Notes: generated by a model not told the origin, from the letters alone. A stretch of 64,000 nucleotides of DNA from JAVVHH01 sp965276815 (GCA_965276815.1 CBDIBE010000010.1:620001-684000), one strand, 5' to 3'. Counted from the first letter of the stretch, positions 33,537 through 42,576 are shown. Numbers and translations: made by a program.

Positions 33537-34637
33537 CTAGGTCCCATTGGTGGTGGCCGGCGGCGCGGGCGGGGCGGTGCTGGCGTCCACGGCCTCGCCG
33601 GGATGCACCTTCTGGATGCCCTCGGTAATCACCCGTTCGCCGCCCTTCAGGCCGGATTGCACGATGTAGTTCTGCCCGATCTGCCGGCCTAGCTTGATCC
33701 GTTGCTCCTGAACCTTGTTGTCCTGGCCGACGATCAGCACGAACGGCCCGTTCGCGTCATTCTGCACCGCCTGGACCGCGACGACCGGCGCGTTCTGTGG
33801 CTTCGCCGGCGCGACCTCGACGCTGACGAAGGAGCCCGGGATCAATGTGCCGTCAGAGTTAGCGAAGCGGCCCCAGACGGTGAGCGTTCCGGTCGACGCA
33901 TCGACCTGGTTGTTCAGGAACTCGATCGTGCCGGCTTCCTTGTAGATCGAGCCGTTGGAAAGCTGCAGGTGCAGCGCGACCGTGGCGGCGAGCTCTTGGG
34001 CGGTCTTGCCGGTTTGCTGCTCGATGGAGAGCATCTCGGCGTCGGTGGGGGCGAAATAGACGCGGATCGGGTCGATCTGCACGATGGTGGCGAGCGGGCC
34101 CGACGATGAGTCGACGAGGTTGCCCGCGGTGATGTTGGCGCGGCCGATCCGCCCGGTGATCGGCGCGGCAACCGTGGTGTAACTCAGGTTTATGGCGGCC
34201 GCCTCCAGCGCGCCGCGCGCCGTGTCGACCTGCCCCGATGCCTGGTCGCGCGCCGCCGTGTCTTGCTGGATCTGCTGCTGGCTGATCGCCAGATTGCCCG
34301 CCTGGGTGTCGCGCTGCAGGTTCATCTGCGTGTTCTGCAGCGTGGCTTGGGCCTGCGTGAGCGAGCCTTGCGCCTGCAGCACCGCGGCCTGGTAAGGTCC
34401 TTTCTGCAGCTCGAAGAGCAGTTGCCCCGCCTTGACCGTGCTGCCCTCGGTAAAGTCCACCTTGTCGATGAAAGCCTGCACGCGCGCGACCACGTTGACC
34501 ATTTGGATCGCTTGTACCTGGCCGACAAAAGTCTGCACCGGTGCCACGTTCTGGACTTGCACGGGCGCGACGACGACGGCGGGGGCGGCACCGGCCAGAA
34601 GGACCAACGGCAGGATCGCGACTCTCGGCTGCTTCAT
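33537..34637 (-). CDS. RND efflux periplasmic adaptor subunit (membrane fusion protein)
   Basis: A 366-residue adaptor with an N-terminal export signal (MKQPRVAILPLVLLAGAAPA). The lipoyl-like barrel segment VVARVQAFIDKVDFTEGSTV, a long alpha-hairpin rich in Gln and Ala (about residues 85-155, TQAQATLQNTQMNLQRD), then AAPITGRIGRANITAGNLVD and a beta-barrel domain follow the AcrA/MexA layout. There is no clear lipobox cysteine. It precedes the pump gene and is divergent from the large SPFH gene at 34785. Confidence 0.9.
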   Translation of the reverse strand: MKQPRVAILPLVLLAGAAPAVVVAPVQVQNVAPVQTFVGQVQAIQMVNVVARVQAFIDKVDFTEGSTVKAGQLLFELQKGPYQAAVLQAQGSLTQAQATLQNTQMNLQRDTQAGNLAISQQQIQQDTAARDQASGQVDTARGALEAAAINLSYTTVAAPITGRIGRANITAGNLVDSSSGPLATIVQIDPIRVYFAPTDAEMLSIEQQTGKTAQELAATVALHLQLSNGSIYKEAGTIEFLNNQVDASTGTLTVWGRFANSDGTLIPGSFVSVEVAPAKPQNAPVVAVQAVQNDANGPFVLIVGQDNKVQEQRIKLGRQIGQNYIVQSGLKGGERVITEGIQKVHPGEAVDASTAPPAPPATTNGT

Positions 34638-34784
34638 TGGGTTCCCTGCAACGCGTTTCCGGTTTGCACAGGGGGCAAGCTAGGCCGTTATCCGACCGGT
34701 CAGCAATATTCACTTCGCGCCCAGCCCGGTTCCGGCTACATCGCGAGCACGGCGCTGGCCGCCCCCGTTCGAGTGTGAGGCGTT

Positions 34785-36683
34785 TTGGACACACTGCAGC
34801 AATTCGCCGGGCCAACGACCCCGATTGGCGCCGGCGTCGACCTCCGGCGTGGCATCCGGCTGCTCCGGCTGCTGGCATTCCTGTTCGGCGGCGGGGCGCT
34901 TGCACTGGTTGTGCTGCTTGCCTTGTTCCCGACTTTGGACATGGCGGTCGAGGCGCGGTCGAGCGGGCTGGCCGGCATTACGCTCGCCGGACTTCTGCTG
35001 GCGCTCTCGGGCATAATGGCGGCGCTGCCGATCGCGACGTGCCGCCTGGCCTGCGCGGAAGAGCGCCGGCGGCAGCGTCTGCCGCGTCTGCTCCGCTTCC
35101 GCCCGGTCGACCCGGCGCGGCGGCTCTCCTGGATGGCACGGCGTCCGCAGGGCATCATCATCCCGGTGATCTGCGTGGGCGCCGGCATTGCGGTCTGGCT
35201 GCTGCGTCCGCAGATGCCCGGCGCTTTGGCGCCGCAAGCGATGATCCTCGGCGCCGGGGCCATCGTGCTCGGCTTCCCGCTCCTGGTCGCGCAGAAGCTG
35301 ATGGCCGCCGTTCCGCGTCACGAATTGGTGGAGGCCGACGCGCTTTCGGCCCTGCTGCGAGTGCCGGTGATCATCGTGCCGCTGGCCGGCGTGGTGGACA
35401 TCGGGGCCGCGGAGGGGTTCGGCTACGCCCGTCCGGTCATGGCCGTGCTCGCCGTGTTTATCGGCGTTGTCGCGGCCGAGTTGGGCTTGCGCGCACTCGG
35501 CAATTGGTTCCTGCCGCCGCCAACGCCCGCCGAGGCGAGGGCTTCCGTCACCAGCCTGGCGGCGCGTCTGCTGCATGACGGGTCGGTCGGCGAGGGCCTG
35601 GCCGCACCGATCCGGGCGCAGCTCGGCATCGACTTCTCGCGGAGCTGGGCGCTGCGCTACGCGCGTTCGGCCGCGCTGCCGGTCGGGCTGGGGTTGGCGC
35701 TGCTCGCCTGGGGTCTGACCGGAGCGGCGCTGATCCCGCTGGACCAGCGCGGCGTGTACGAGCGGTTCGGCAAGCCGGTCGCGGTCTGGCAGCCCGGCGC
35801 GCATCTTGGCCTGCCCTGGCCGCTCGGCCGGGTCCGTATGGTCGAGCTTGGGGTCGTGCACACAATGACCCTTGGGGGCACCGAGCCGCCGGACACCGTG
35901 TCGCGCGCCGAGGATCCGCCGCCGGACTCGGCGAACCGGCTTTGGGACAAGGTACATCCGGCCGAGACTTCCTACATCATCGCGTCGGTCGAGACCTCGG
36001 GCGCGCAAAGCTTTCAGAGTGTCGATGCCGACCTCAAGGTGCTGTATCGCACGGGCCTGGACGACGCATCGGCGCTGCGGGCCGCTTATGGGGTGACATC
36101 GGCGGACCAGCTCGTGCGCAGCGAGACGGGGCGGCTGCTCGCCCGGGTGTTCGCCGGGCGGCTGTTGAATGACGTGATCGGCACCGACCGCGAGACGCTG
36201 GCCGAAAATTTGCGCCGGGACCTGCAGGCCGAGCTGGACCGGCGCCACAGCGGCATCGAGGTCATGCAGGTGGTGATCGAGGCGATCCATCCGCCGCTCG
36301 CCGCCGCGCAGGCCTATCACAACGTGCAGGCGGCCGAGATCGTGGCGAACACGGCCATTTCGACGGAACGCGGGCGCGCCGTGGCCAGCGCGGCGATGGC
36401 GCGCCAGACGGCGACCGGGATTACCGACGCGGCGAAGGGCGCGGCTTCGTCCACGGTTGCCGACGCGAACGTCCTGCTGCGCAACTTCACCGCTGACCAG
36501 CAGGCCGCAGCGGTGGGCGGCGAGGCGTTCCTGCTGGAGCGCTATTTTGCCAATTTGAGCATGGCGCTGCTGAAATCGCCGCTGGTCATCGTCGACCATC
36601 GCCTGCAGGGTCCGACGGCGCCGGTGATCGACCTGCGCTCGTTCGGCGCGCCGGGCGTTACCCGGTCAGGCGACGAGGACTAG
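34785..36683 (+). CDS. Large polytopic SPFH/HflK-like membrane protein
   Basis: A 632-residue protein from a TTG start; the in-frame TGA at 34776 excludes an earlier start and GTGAGG lies upstream. The first ~300 residues contain about six to seven hydrophobic helices (LLRLLAFLFGGGALALVVLL, IIPVICVGAGIAVWLL and others). A further helix near 305-325 leads into an SPFH domain (ALIPLDQRGVYERFGKPVAV, GAHLGLPWPLGRV) and an Ala-rich coiled coil. It resembles HflK with an added multi-helix domain. It may belong functionally with the SPFH-ATPase operon at 19142-23204. Its TAG stop lies inside a palindromic repeat. Confidence 0.8.
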   Translation: MDTLQQFAGPTTPIGAGVDLRRGIRLLRLLAFLFGGGALALVVLLALFPTLDMAVEARSSGLAGITLAGLLLALSGIMAALPIATCRLACAEERRRQRLPRLLRFRPVDPARRLSWMARRPQGIIIPVICVGAGIAVWLLRPQMPGALAPQAMILGAGAIVLGFPLLVAQKLMAAVPRHELVEADALSALLRVPVIIVPLAGVVDIGAAEGFGYARPVMAVLAVFIGVVAAELGLRALGNWFLPPPTPAEARASVTSLAARLLHDGSVGEGLAAPIRAQLGIDFSRSWALRYARSAALPVGLGLALLAWGLTGAALIPLDQRGVYERFGKPVAVWQPGAHLGLPWPLGRVRMVELGVVHTMTLGGTEPPDTVSRAEDPPPDSANRLWDKVHPAETSYIIASVETSGAQSFQSVDADLKVLYRTGLDDASALRAAYGVTSADQLVRSETGRLLARVFAGRLLNDVIGTDRETLAENLRRDLQAELDRRHSGIEVMQVVIEAIHPPLAAAQAYHNVQAAEIVANTAISTERGRAVASAAMARQTATGITDAAKGAASSTVADANVLLRNFTADQQAAAVGGEAFLLERYFANLSMALLKSPLVIVDHRLQGPTAPVIDLRSFGAPGVTRSGDED

Positions 36684-36784
36684 ACCTTTATCGGCCTGAC
36701 TGTGGTCGGGCCGATAAAGGTCTAGCTTTATTTGAGACAGCGATTCACGTCCTGACCGATTCCGGTCAGGACGATCGCGGTCTA
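36680..36784. repeat. CTAG-bounded palindromic repeat, copy A
   Basis: First hairpin: ctagacctttatcggcc (36680-36696) with ggccgataaaggtctag (36709-36725), a 17-base perfect stem. Second hairpin: cgtcctgaccg (36748-36758) with cggtcaggacg (36763-36773), loop attc. The left end supplies the TAG stop of the SPFH gene, and the right end (cta at 36782-36784) supplies the TAG stop of the convergent CoA-transferase. The hairpins probably terminate both transcripts. Confidence 0.8.
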
Positions 36785-37933
36785 AGTTCCGCCGCTCCGG
36801 ATCGCCACGGCGAAGCTCTCGATCTCGGCCGGGCTGAAGCGCAGCTCCCGCAAGATGGTGTCGGCGTCTGCGCCGGGTTCGGGGGCGAGGCGGTCGAGGC
36901 GGCCGCATGCTTGACCGTCGAGCCGGGCCGGGAAGGGCAGATGCCGGACGCCGTCGATCTCGCACACCAGGCCGCGCGCCTGCACATGCTCGGTGCGCGA
37001 GGCGTCGTGCGGCGTGAGGACGGTCTGGAACGGCACGTCGTGGCCGGCGAAGCGGCGGCGCCATTCTGGCTCCGTGCAGCGCGCCATGACGGCGGTGATC
37101 AACGCGTGCACCTCGTCGCCATGGGTCCGGCGGTCCGGCTCTTCGGCCAAGCGCGGGTCGGCGAGGCGCGGTTCGAGGTCCCGCGCGGCCGAGACGAACG
37201 CCTGCCAGAAACGGTCCTCGACGATGCCGAGCGCGATGCGCTTTCCATCGGCGGTCGCAAACACATCGTTCGTGGGATGCAGGTGCAGCCGGTCCGGTGC
37301 GTCCTCGTCGAGGCCGGTCCGCACCGTCGTATAGGACAGAGACGCCTCGAACAGGCTGAGGTCCAGCGTGGCGCCCTCGCCGGTCGTGCGCGCTCGCAGC
37401 ACGGCGGCCAGGACGGCGATCGCGAGGTAGGAGGCGCCAGCCAGGTCGGCGACGGGGAGGCCGGAGCGGTGCGGCTCGGCGTCGGCCCAGTGGCCTTTCA
37501 GGCTGAGCGCACCGGCGGCGGCGAGGTAGTTGAAATCGTGCCCGGGCTCGTCCCGCCAAGGCCCGGTCTGGCCGTAGCCGGAGAGCGAGGCGTAGACCAG
37601 GCCGGGCTTGATCGCGCGCAGGGCCGCGGCGCCGATGCCGAGCCGGTCGGCGACGCCGGGGCGGAAACCTTCGACGGCGATATCGGCCCATTCGGCGAGT
37701 CGGGCGACGAGGGGGCGGGCAGCCGGGTTCTTCAGGTCGATGCAGAGGCTGCGCTTGTTGCGGTTGGCGACCGCGAACATCTCCGTCGGGAAGCGCCGGC
37801 CGAATTCGCCGCCCGGTGGCTCGACCTTGATCACGTCGGCGCCGAGATCGGCCAGGATCACCGTGCCGAATGGGCCGGGCAGCAGGGCGGTGAAGTCGAG
37901 CACCCGCAGCCCGGTCAGCAGGCCTGCGGTCAT
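36782..37933 (-). CDS. CaiB/BaiF (family III) CoA-transferase
   Basis: A 383-residue CoA-transferase. The N-terminus LLTGLRVLDFTALLPGPFGT, then DVIKVEPPGGE, FAVANRNKRSLCIDLKNP and YASLSGYGQTGPW are characteristic of family III enzymes such as formyl-CoA and carnitine CoA-transferases; the usual catalytic aspartate position is in PVADLAGASYLA. It moves CoA between carboxylic acids. It overlaps the ligase beta subunit by 4 bases and is the last gene of a four-gene CoA operon. Confidence 0.9.
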   Translation of the reverse strand: MTAGLLTGLRVLDFTALLPGPFGTVILADLGADVIKVEPPGGEFGRRFPTEMFAVANRNKRSLCIDLKNPAARPLVARLAEWADIAVEGFRPGVADRLGIGAAALRAIKPGLVYASLSGYGQTGPWRDEPGHDFNYLAAAGALSLKGHWADAEPHRSGLPVADLAGASYLAIAVLAAVLRARTTGEGATLDLSLFEASLSYTTVRTGLDEDAPDRLHLHPTNDVFATADGKRIALGIVEDRFWQAFVSAARDLEPRLADPRLAEEPDRRTHGDEVHALITAVMARCTEPEWRRRFAGHDVPFQTVLTPHDASRTEHVQARGLVCEIDGVRHLPFPARLDGQACGRLDRLAPEPGADADTILRELRFSPAEIESFAVAIRSGGT

Positions 37934-38571
37934 GACGGGCCCCGCAGCCGGATGAGCGCGTCTGCCGCGACTGCGCCGAGTCCCGCGGGGCGGACGATGA
38001 CCGGGTTCATCTCGATCTCTTCGATGGTGTCCGCATTGTCGGCGAAAAATTGCGAGAGACGCGCGACCAACTCGGCCAGCGCGTTCAGATCGCCTGGCGG
38101 CTTGCCCCGGATGCCCTCCAGCACGCGGGCGCCGCGCTGGGTGGTGATCGCCCGCCGCGCGGTCGCGGCGTCGGTGGGCGCCAGGCGGACTTTGGACTCA
38201 TCCAGCAGCTCGACGAGCACGCCGCCGGAACCGACCACGACGACCGGCCCGAAGGTCGGGTCGTGCCGGCAGCCGACGATCCATTCCGCGACCCCGTCGG
38301 TCACCATTTCCTCGATCAGCCGGACGCCATCGGGGACGCGCGTCGCGAGTTCCGCGGCGACCGCCGGCGCTTTGGCCGCGGGGATGCCGGTCCGTACGAG
38401 GCCATGCTCGGTCTTGTGGGGATAGCGATCGGAGGCGATCTTGACCGCGCAGATACCGTCCGCCGGGTCGCGGCGGGGAATGGTGATGCCGGCTTGGGCC
38501 AGCAGCGCTTTGGTGTCCGCCTCGTGCACGATGGTGCGGCCGGCGGCGATCCAGGTGCTCAGGATTTCCAT
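37930..38571 (-). CDS. NDP-forming acyl-CoA ligase, beta subunit (ATP-grasp)
   Basis: The ATG at 38571 is chosen (MEILSTWIAAGRTIVHEADT), where ATP-grasp homology begins; the open frame continues upstream only as an antiframe of the alpha subunit. The 213-residue product has the ATP-grasp_5 features: EADTKALLAQAGI, CAVKIASDRYPHKTEHG, EEMVTDGVAEWIVG, FGPVVVVGSGG and the closing EIEMNPVIV. It resembles the beta part of ADP-forming acetyl-CoA synthetases. Its start abuts the alpha-subunit stop (TGATG), so the two halves of the enzyme are made together. Confidence 0.88.
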   Translation of the reverse strand: MEILSTWIAAGRTIVHEADTKALLAQAGITIPRRDPADGICAVKIASDRYPHKTEHGLVRTGIPAAKAPAVAAELATRVPDGVRLIEEMVTDGVAEWIVGCRHDPTFGPVVVVGSGGVLVELLDESKVRLAPTDAATARRAITTQRGARVLEGIRGKPPGDLNALAELVARLSQFFADNADTIEEIEMNPVIVRPAGLGAVAADALIRLRGPS

Positions 38572-39962
38572 CAAAGCAGCCCCGAGAAGCGGGCAATCGC
38601 GCGCAGCCCGGTGAGCGCGCGTGCCGGCGAGTCGAAGACCGGGAAGGACGCGGCCATGAAGGCGGCGCGCGGCTCGGGCGTCAGGTCTTCGGGCGCCGTC
38701 CAGACCACGATGAGGGGTTTGCTGGCGGCGGCGGCCGACTGCATCAGCATGGCGGCGAATTCGGCTTGGTGCGAGAAGGTGATGATCACGATCAGCGCGT
38801 CGATCTCGCCGCTGTCCAGCACCAGGTCGATGGCGCGGCGGAACATGCCGGGGCTCGAAAGGGCGACGCCGGTCATGTCCACCGGGTTCCGCACGGCGGC
38901 GAAGTACGGCAGGGAGGCGCTGATCGTCTCCTGCACCCTGGCGCTGAACCGGGGGATTTCGAAGCCGGCCTGCTCGAACAGCTCGCAAGCCTCGACGGCC
39001 AGGCCGCCGGCGATCGACACGATCCCGACGCGCAGCCCCCCGAGCCGGCGTCCCAGCGACAGCGCCGCCGCGGCGTCGACGGCCTCGGTGTGGTCGCGGG
39101 CGCGGACGATCTGCAGCTCCTCGAACACGCCGTCCACGACGCGGTCGTCGCCGGCGATGGCGCCGGTATGGGTCACGACGGCCTCGCGCGCCGCGGCCCC
39201 GCTGCCGGGCTTTTGGATGACGAGGGCCTTCTGGCCTCGCATCGCCCGTGCCAGGGCGACGAAGCGGGCGGGGTCGCGGATCTGTTCGAGGTAGCAGAGC
39301 ACGATGCGGGTTCCGGGGTCGGCCGCGAACCACTCGAGCGCGTCCGCGGCGGTAACGCTGACCTCGTTGCCGGTGGTGACCAGCGCCCGCACCCCGACGC
39401 CCATGCGGGTCAGCCGCTTCGACATGGCGCCGGAGATGGCGCCGGACTGCGCGACGATGCCGACCGAGCCGTCCTTGGCGCCCATGGTCATGGCGCTGAA
39501 GGTGATGAAGGCGGAGCGGGACGGGAAGGTGAAGCCCTCGCAATTCGGGCCGAGCAGGCGGAAGGGCGCATTGGCCAGCCGCTCTTCCAACACTTCCTGC
39601 AGCCGTCGCCCCGTCTCGCCGGCCTCGGCGAAGCCGGAGGTCATGGAGGCGATCACCCGGACATGGCTCGCCTCGCACTCGTCGAGTGCTGCCATGAACC
39701 CGTCCGCCGGCACCATGACCACGGCGACGTCGAGGGGTTCGGGCACGTCGGCGAGGCGCGGCACTGTGGGCAGGCCCAGGATCTCGGGCGCGGTGCGGTT
39801 GATCGGGTAGATGCGGCCGGGAAAGCCGCCTTGCAGCATGAGCTTGACCAGGAGATGGCCGAGCTTGCCCGGCGTGCTGGAGGCGCCGATGACGGCGACG
39901 CTGCGGGCATTGAGCGCGGCGTCCAGCGCTTGCGGGCCGGTGAGACGGAGCGGCTTGAGCAT
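38571..39962 (-). CDS. NDP-forming acyl-CoA ligase, alpha subunit (CoA-binding)
   Basis: A 463-residue protein. An N-terminal CoA-binding Rossmann domain (SVAVIGASSTPGKLGHLLVK) and a succinyl-CoA-ligase-like flavodoxin region (LLGPNCEGF, QSGAISGAM) precede a second domain with VVTHTGAIAGDDRVVDG. This is the alpha half of an acetate-CoA ligase (ADP-forming) type enzyme, with the ATP-grasp half encoded separately downstream. Its start overlaps the end of the AMP-forming acyl-CoA synthetase by one base. Confidence 0.88.
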   Translation of the reverse strand: MLKPLRLTGPQALDAALNARSVAVIGASSTPGKLGHLLVKLMLQGGFPGRIYPINRTAPEILGLPTVPRLADVPEPLDVAVVMVPADGFMAALDECEASHVRVIASMTSGFAEAGETGRRLQEVLEERLANAPFRLLGPNCEGFTFPSRSAFITFSAMTMGAKDGSVGIVAQSGAISGAMSKRLTRMGVGVRALVTTGNEVSVTAADALEWFAADPGTRIVLCYLEQIRDPARFVALARAMRGQKALVIQKPGSGAAAREAVVTHTGAIAGDDRVVDGVFEELQIVRARDHTEAVDAAAALSLGRRLGGLRVGIVSIAGGLAVEACELFEQAGFEIPRFSARVQETISASLPYFAAVRNPVDMTGVALSSPGMFRRAIDLVLDSGEIDALIVIITFSHQAEFAAMLMQSAAAASKPLIVVWTAPEDLTPEPRAAFMAASFPVFDSPARALTGLRAIARFSGLL

Positions 39963-41500
39963 CAGGCGGCGTGCTGGTTGCGCAGCGCTTGCCGGTTCAC
40001 CTTGCCGGATGGCGTTTTCGGCAGTTCGGTGACGAACTCGATCACGCGGGGGTATTCGTGCTGGGCGAGGCGGGTGCGGGTGAAGAGCTGCAACTCTTCG
40101 GTCAGCGCGTCGCTCGCGGGGCGGCGCGGGACGATGTAGGCCTTGACGACTTGGCCGCGCAGTTGGTCCGGCACGCCGATCACCGCGGCCTCCGCGACCG
40201 CGTCATGCTTGAGTAGGGTATCCTCGATCTCCTTGGCGCTCATGGTCCAGCCGGCCGAGATGATGACGTCGTCGGCGCGGCCGCCATGGTAGAAGTAGCC
40301 TTCCTCGTCGGTCCAGCCGAGATCCTTGGTGCGGACCCATTCGCCGCCGCGCTGGACGACGATTTCGCCGATCTGGAGGGGCGGCGTGTCGTTGCCGTTC
40401 GCATCGTGGACGGCGACGAGCAGGCCGGGTACCGGCTTGCCGAGCGAGCGCGGCTTGACTGCGATGTCGCGGGCGCCGGGATAGTTCACCAGCAGCACGC
40501 CGACTTCCGTGGTGCCGTACATGCTGCAGGCGCGCTGGCCGAAGGTCTCGATGATGAAATCCTCGGTCGCGGTGTCGGTGGGTTCGCCGGTGTAGGTGAG
40601 TTTCTCGATGAAGTAGCGGTGGCTGGCGGCGACGCCGCTGTTCTTCATCAGCCGGTAGTGGGTGGCGGCGGCGGAGAGGTTGGTGATGCGGTCGCGCTCC
40701 ATCGCTTCGAGCAGGCGCGCCGCGTCGAACGGGCCGGCCCAGGCCCAGATGCTGACGCCGAGCGCGAGCGGGGCGATGGTGCCGTGCCAGAGTCCGTGGC
40801 CCCAAGCGGGCGAGGAAGGGCAGAGATAGCGGTCGCCGGGTCGCACGCCGGTGCCGTAAAGGGCGGCGATCATCACGGTGACGACTGCGCGGTGCCGGTG
40901 CTTGACCGCGTCCGGCAGCTCGCGGGTGGTGCCCGAAGTGTATTGAAACATGGCCATGTCGGCCGAGCCGGTGCTGGGCGTGAAGCTGTCGCCGGCGGCC
41001 GCCAGTGACGCCATGAAGGCGTCGTCAGCCTGGATGACCTCGGTGCCGGCGAACCCGGCCGAAATTGCCATCTTGTCGGGCGCCGACACCAGGATCTTGG
41101 GCTGGCAGTCTTGTACGCGGAGCGCGAGCCCGTCGCGTCCGAACAGCGTGTAGAGCGGGACGGCCGTCGCACCCGACTTCATGGCGCCGAACAGGCAAGC
41201 ATAGAAGGCGAGCGACGGGTCGAGCATAATGGCCACACGGTCGCCGGCCACGACGCCTCGCGCCTGCAGGAAATTGGCGACGCGGTTGGACCAGAGCGCC
41301 ACGTCTTCGGCCGTGAGAACGAGATCCGGCCTGGATTTCGACAGGACGGTGATAGTGAGCCCGCTTGCCACGTGCCGGTCGATGCACTCATGGGCGATGT
41401 TAAGGCGCTGTTCGGTTCCGTCGAACAGCGCCCAGAGCCCGGCGCGCGAGAAATGCGCCTGGGCTTCGACGTAGCCGGAGAACTCGGTCAGTTTCTGCAC
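39962..41500 (-). CDS. AMP-forming acyl-CoA synthetase
   Basis: A 512-residue ANL-family enzyme. The phosphate-binding loop reads QYTSGTTRELPDAVKHRH, slightly off the usual TSGTTGxPKGV; later motifs are CSMYGTTEVGV, the hinge DVIISAGWTMSAKEIED and the catalytic lysine region ELPKTPSGKVNRQAL. It activates a carboxylic acid through its adenylate to the CoA thioester. It leads a four-gene operon with two ligase subunits and a CoA-transferase. The substrate is unknown; the benzoate-CoA-ligase-like arrangement suggests an aromatic or short branched acid. Confidence 0.9.
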   Translation of the reverse strand: MQKLTEFSGYVEAQAHFSRAGLWALFDGTEQRLNIAHECIDRHVASGLTITVLSKSRPDLVLTAEDVALWSNRVANFLQARGVVAGDRVAIMLDPSLAFYACLFGAMKSGATAVPLYTLFGRDGLALRVQDCQPKILVSAPDKMAISAGFAGTEVIQADDAFMASLAAAGDSFTPSTGSADMAMFQYTSGTTRELPDAVKHRHRAVVTVMIAALYGTGVRPGDRYLCPSSPAWGHGLWHGTIAPLALGVSIWAWAGPFDAARLLEAMERDRITNLSAAATHYRLMKNSGVAASHRYFIEKLTYTGEPTDTATEDFIIETFGQRACSMYGTTEVGVLLVNYPGARDIAVKPRSLGKPVPGLLVAVHDANGNDTPPLQIGEIVVQRGGEWVRTKDLGWTDEEGYFYHGGRADDVIISAGWTMSAKEIEDTLLKHDAVAEAAVIGVPDQLRGQVVKAYIVPRRPASDALTEELQLFTRTRLAQHEYPRVIEFVTELPKTPSGKVNRQALRNQHAA

Positions 41501-41527
41501 ACTCTTCCCCCCAAACGCTCTTGGGCT

Positions 41528-41592
41528 ACCATAACGGGCAGAAGCGGCAATAGGAGGTGTCGTTCGCCGATGTTAAACTGACCATAACGGGC
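41528..41592. promoter_or_regulatory. 12-bp direct repeat in a divergent promoter region
   Basis: The 12 bases accataacgggc occur at 41528-41539 and again at 41581-41592, 53 bases apart start to start, close to five helical turns. They lie between the divergent CoA operon and the DUF3597 gene. This is the pattern of a pair of regulator sites on one DNA face. Confidence 0.35.
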
Positions 41593-41690
41593 CGATCATT
41601 GCCGTGCGGTGTCTCTAAATCGTCCACTGTATACGCTGACGAAATTGTGCCACCATAATTGCGCTACCCCAATCCGCTTGGAGCGATCTC

Positions 41691-42080
41691 ATGGGCCTCT
41701 TCAGCTCGATTAAGGATAAGATTTTCCATCACGCCGCGGCGGCAGAGGCGGCGCCCGGATCTCCCGCGGCGGCGAGTCCGGCTGCTGCGGCGGCCGGAGG
41801 AAGTGCCCCGAGCGCCCCCGGCGCGGAAGTCGATGTTGGCGCCGTACTCAGCCAGATGGCAGCGCAAAAGGGCGGCGGCGGCAATTACGAAACCTCGATC
41901 GTGGACCTCCTCAAGCTGCTCGACCTCGATTCCAGCATGCAAGCGCGCAAGGAATTGGCCGACGAACTTCACGTGGCCGGCGCCGATGGCAGCGCCGAGA
42001 AGAATATCGCGCTGCACCATGCGGTCATGCAGAAGCTGGCCGAGAACGGCGGCAAGGTGCCCGACAGCATGCGCGGCTGA
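41691..42080 (+). CDS. DUF3597 domain protein
   Basis: A 129-residue small cytoplasmic protein: MGLFSSIKDKIFHHA at the N-terminus, an Ala/Pro/Gly-rich linker (about residues 16-50), then a compact helical domain (SIVDLLKLLDLDSSMQARKE, LADELHV, MRG at the end). This is the DUF3597 layout, possibly a LysM-associated or stress-related protein; the function is not known. It is monocistronic. Confidence 0.85.
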   Translation: MGLFSSIKDKIFHHAAAAEAAPGSPAAASPAAAAAGGSAPSAPGAEVDVGAVLSQMAAQKGGGGNYETSIVDLLKLLDLDSSMQARKELADELHVAGADGSAEKNIALHHAVMQKLAENGGKVPDSMRG

Positions 42081-42148
42081 TCTTTCAACAGAACGGCATT
42101 GTGGCCCGCAGTTGGCCAGGCCACGATGCCGCGGTTGATTGCCGGGCG

Positions 42149-42576
42149 TTAGGCGGCCTGCTCCATGGCGACGCTCTTGCCGCGGATGAGCTGGGCGGCG
42201 CGGATGACCTCGATCTCGTCGCGGCCGAATAGGCCGTTCTCCCCGCATGCGGGTTCAGCGCGCCGACGGCGATGGCGGGCCAAGGAAATGGCGTCGCAAA
42301 TGCGCGGGCCATCGATCTGTTTGATCGCCTCGCGCAGCGAGAGGTGGCCGGTCACGCGCGACATCCACTTCCCGTCGAGCGCGTTCATTTCGGAAATGTG
42401 TCCGTTATGGCCGAGCAGGTGCGCGAACATCTTGTGGTCGTCGGCGAATTGCCAGCCGCCCTGATAAAGGGCGGCTTTGTTGAGCGGCGCGAAAGTGATG
42501 CCGTCGACCAGGCCGGCCTTGGCGATCTCGATGGCGGCTTTCAGCGTCTCCAGGGTCTGCGCCCATAATCGTCGAC
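42149..42576 (-). pseudogene. Decayed pdxA-like dehydrogenase (4-hydroxythreonine-4-phosphate dehydrogenase family)
   Basis: The minus strand encodes the recognisable middle of a PdxA-family enzyme: TLETLKAAIEIAKAG, DGITFAPLNKAALYQGG, HLLGHNGHISEMNALDG and RVTGHLSLREAIKQI in one frame, then IAVGALNPHAG in another, then ENGLFGRDEIEVIRAA back in the first. One base is missing in the four-C run at 42241-42244, and about ten codons are missing near 42280. The family's N-terminal third and C-terminal quarter are absent. It occupies the otherwise empty 42081-42604 gap. Confidence 0.8.

Noticed and set aside
34710..36599. Minus-strand frame of about 630 codons opposite the large SPFH gene
   Set aside because: Composition is typical of a reverse-complement shadow (Arg, Gln, His, Asp), while the plus strand has a clear SPFH domain.
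36680..36784. Insertion sequence ends
   Set aside because: There is no transposase gene and no target duplication; the structure is two adjacent hairpins, better described as a REP-like element.
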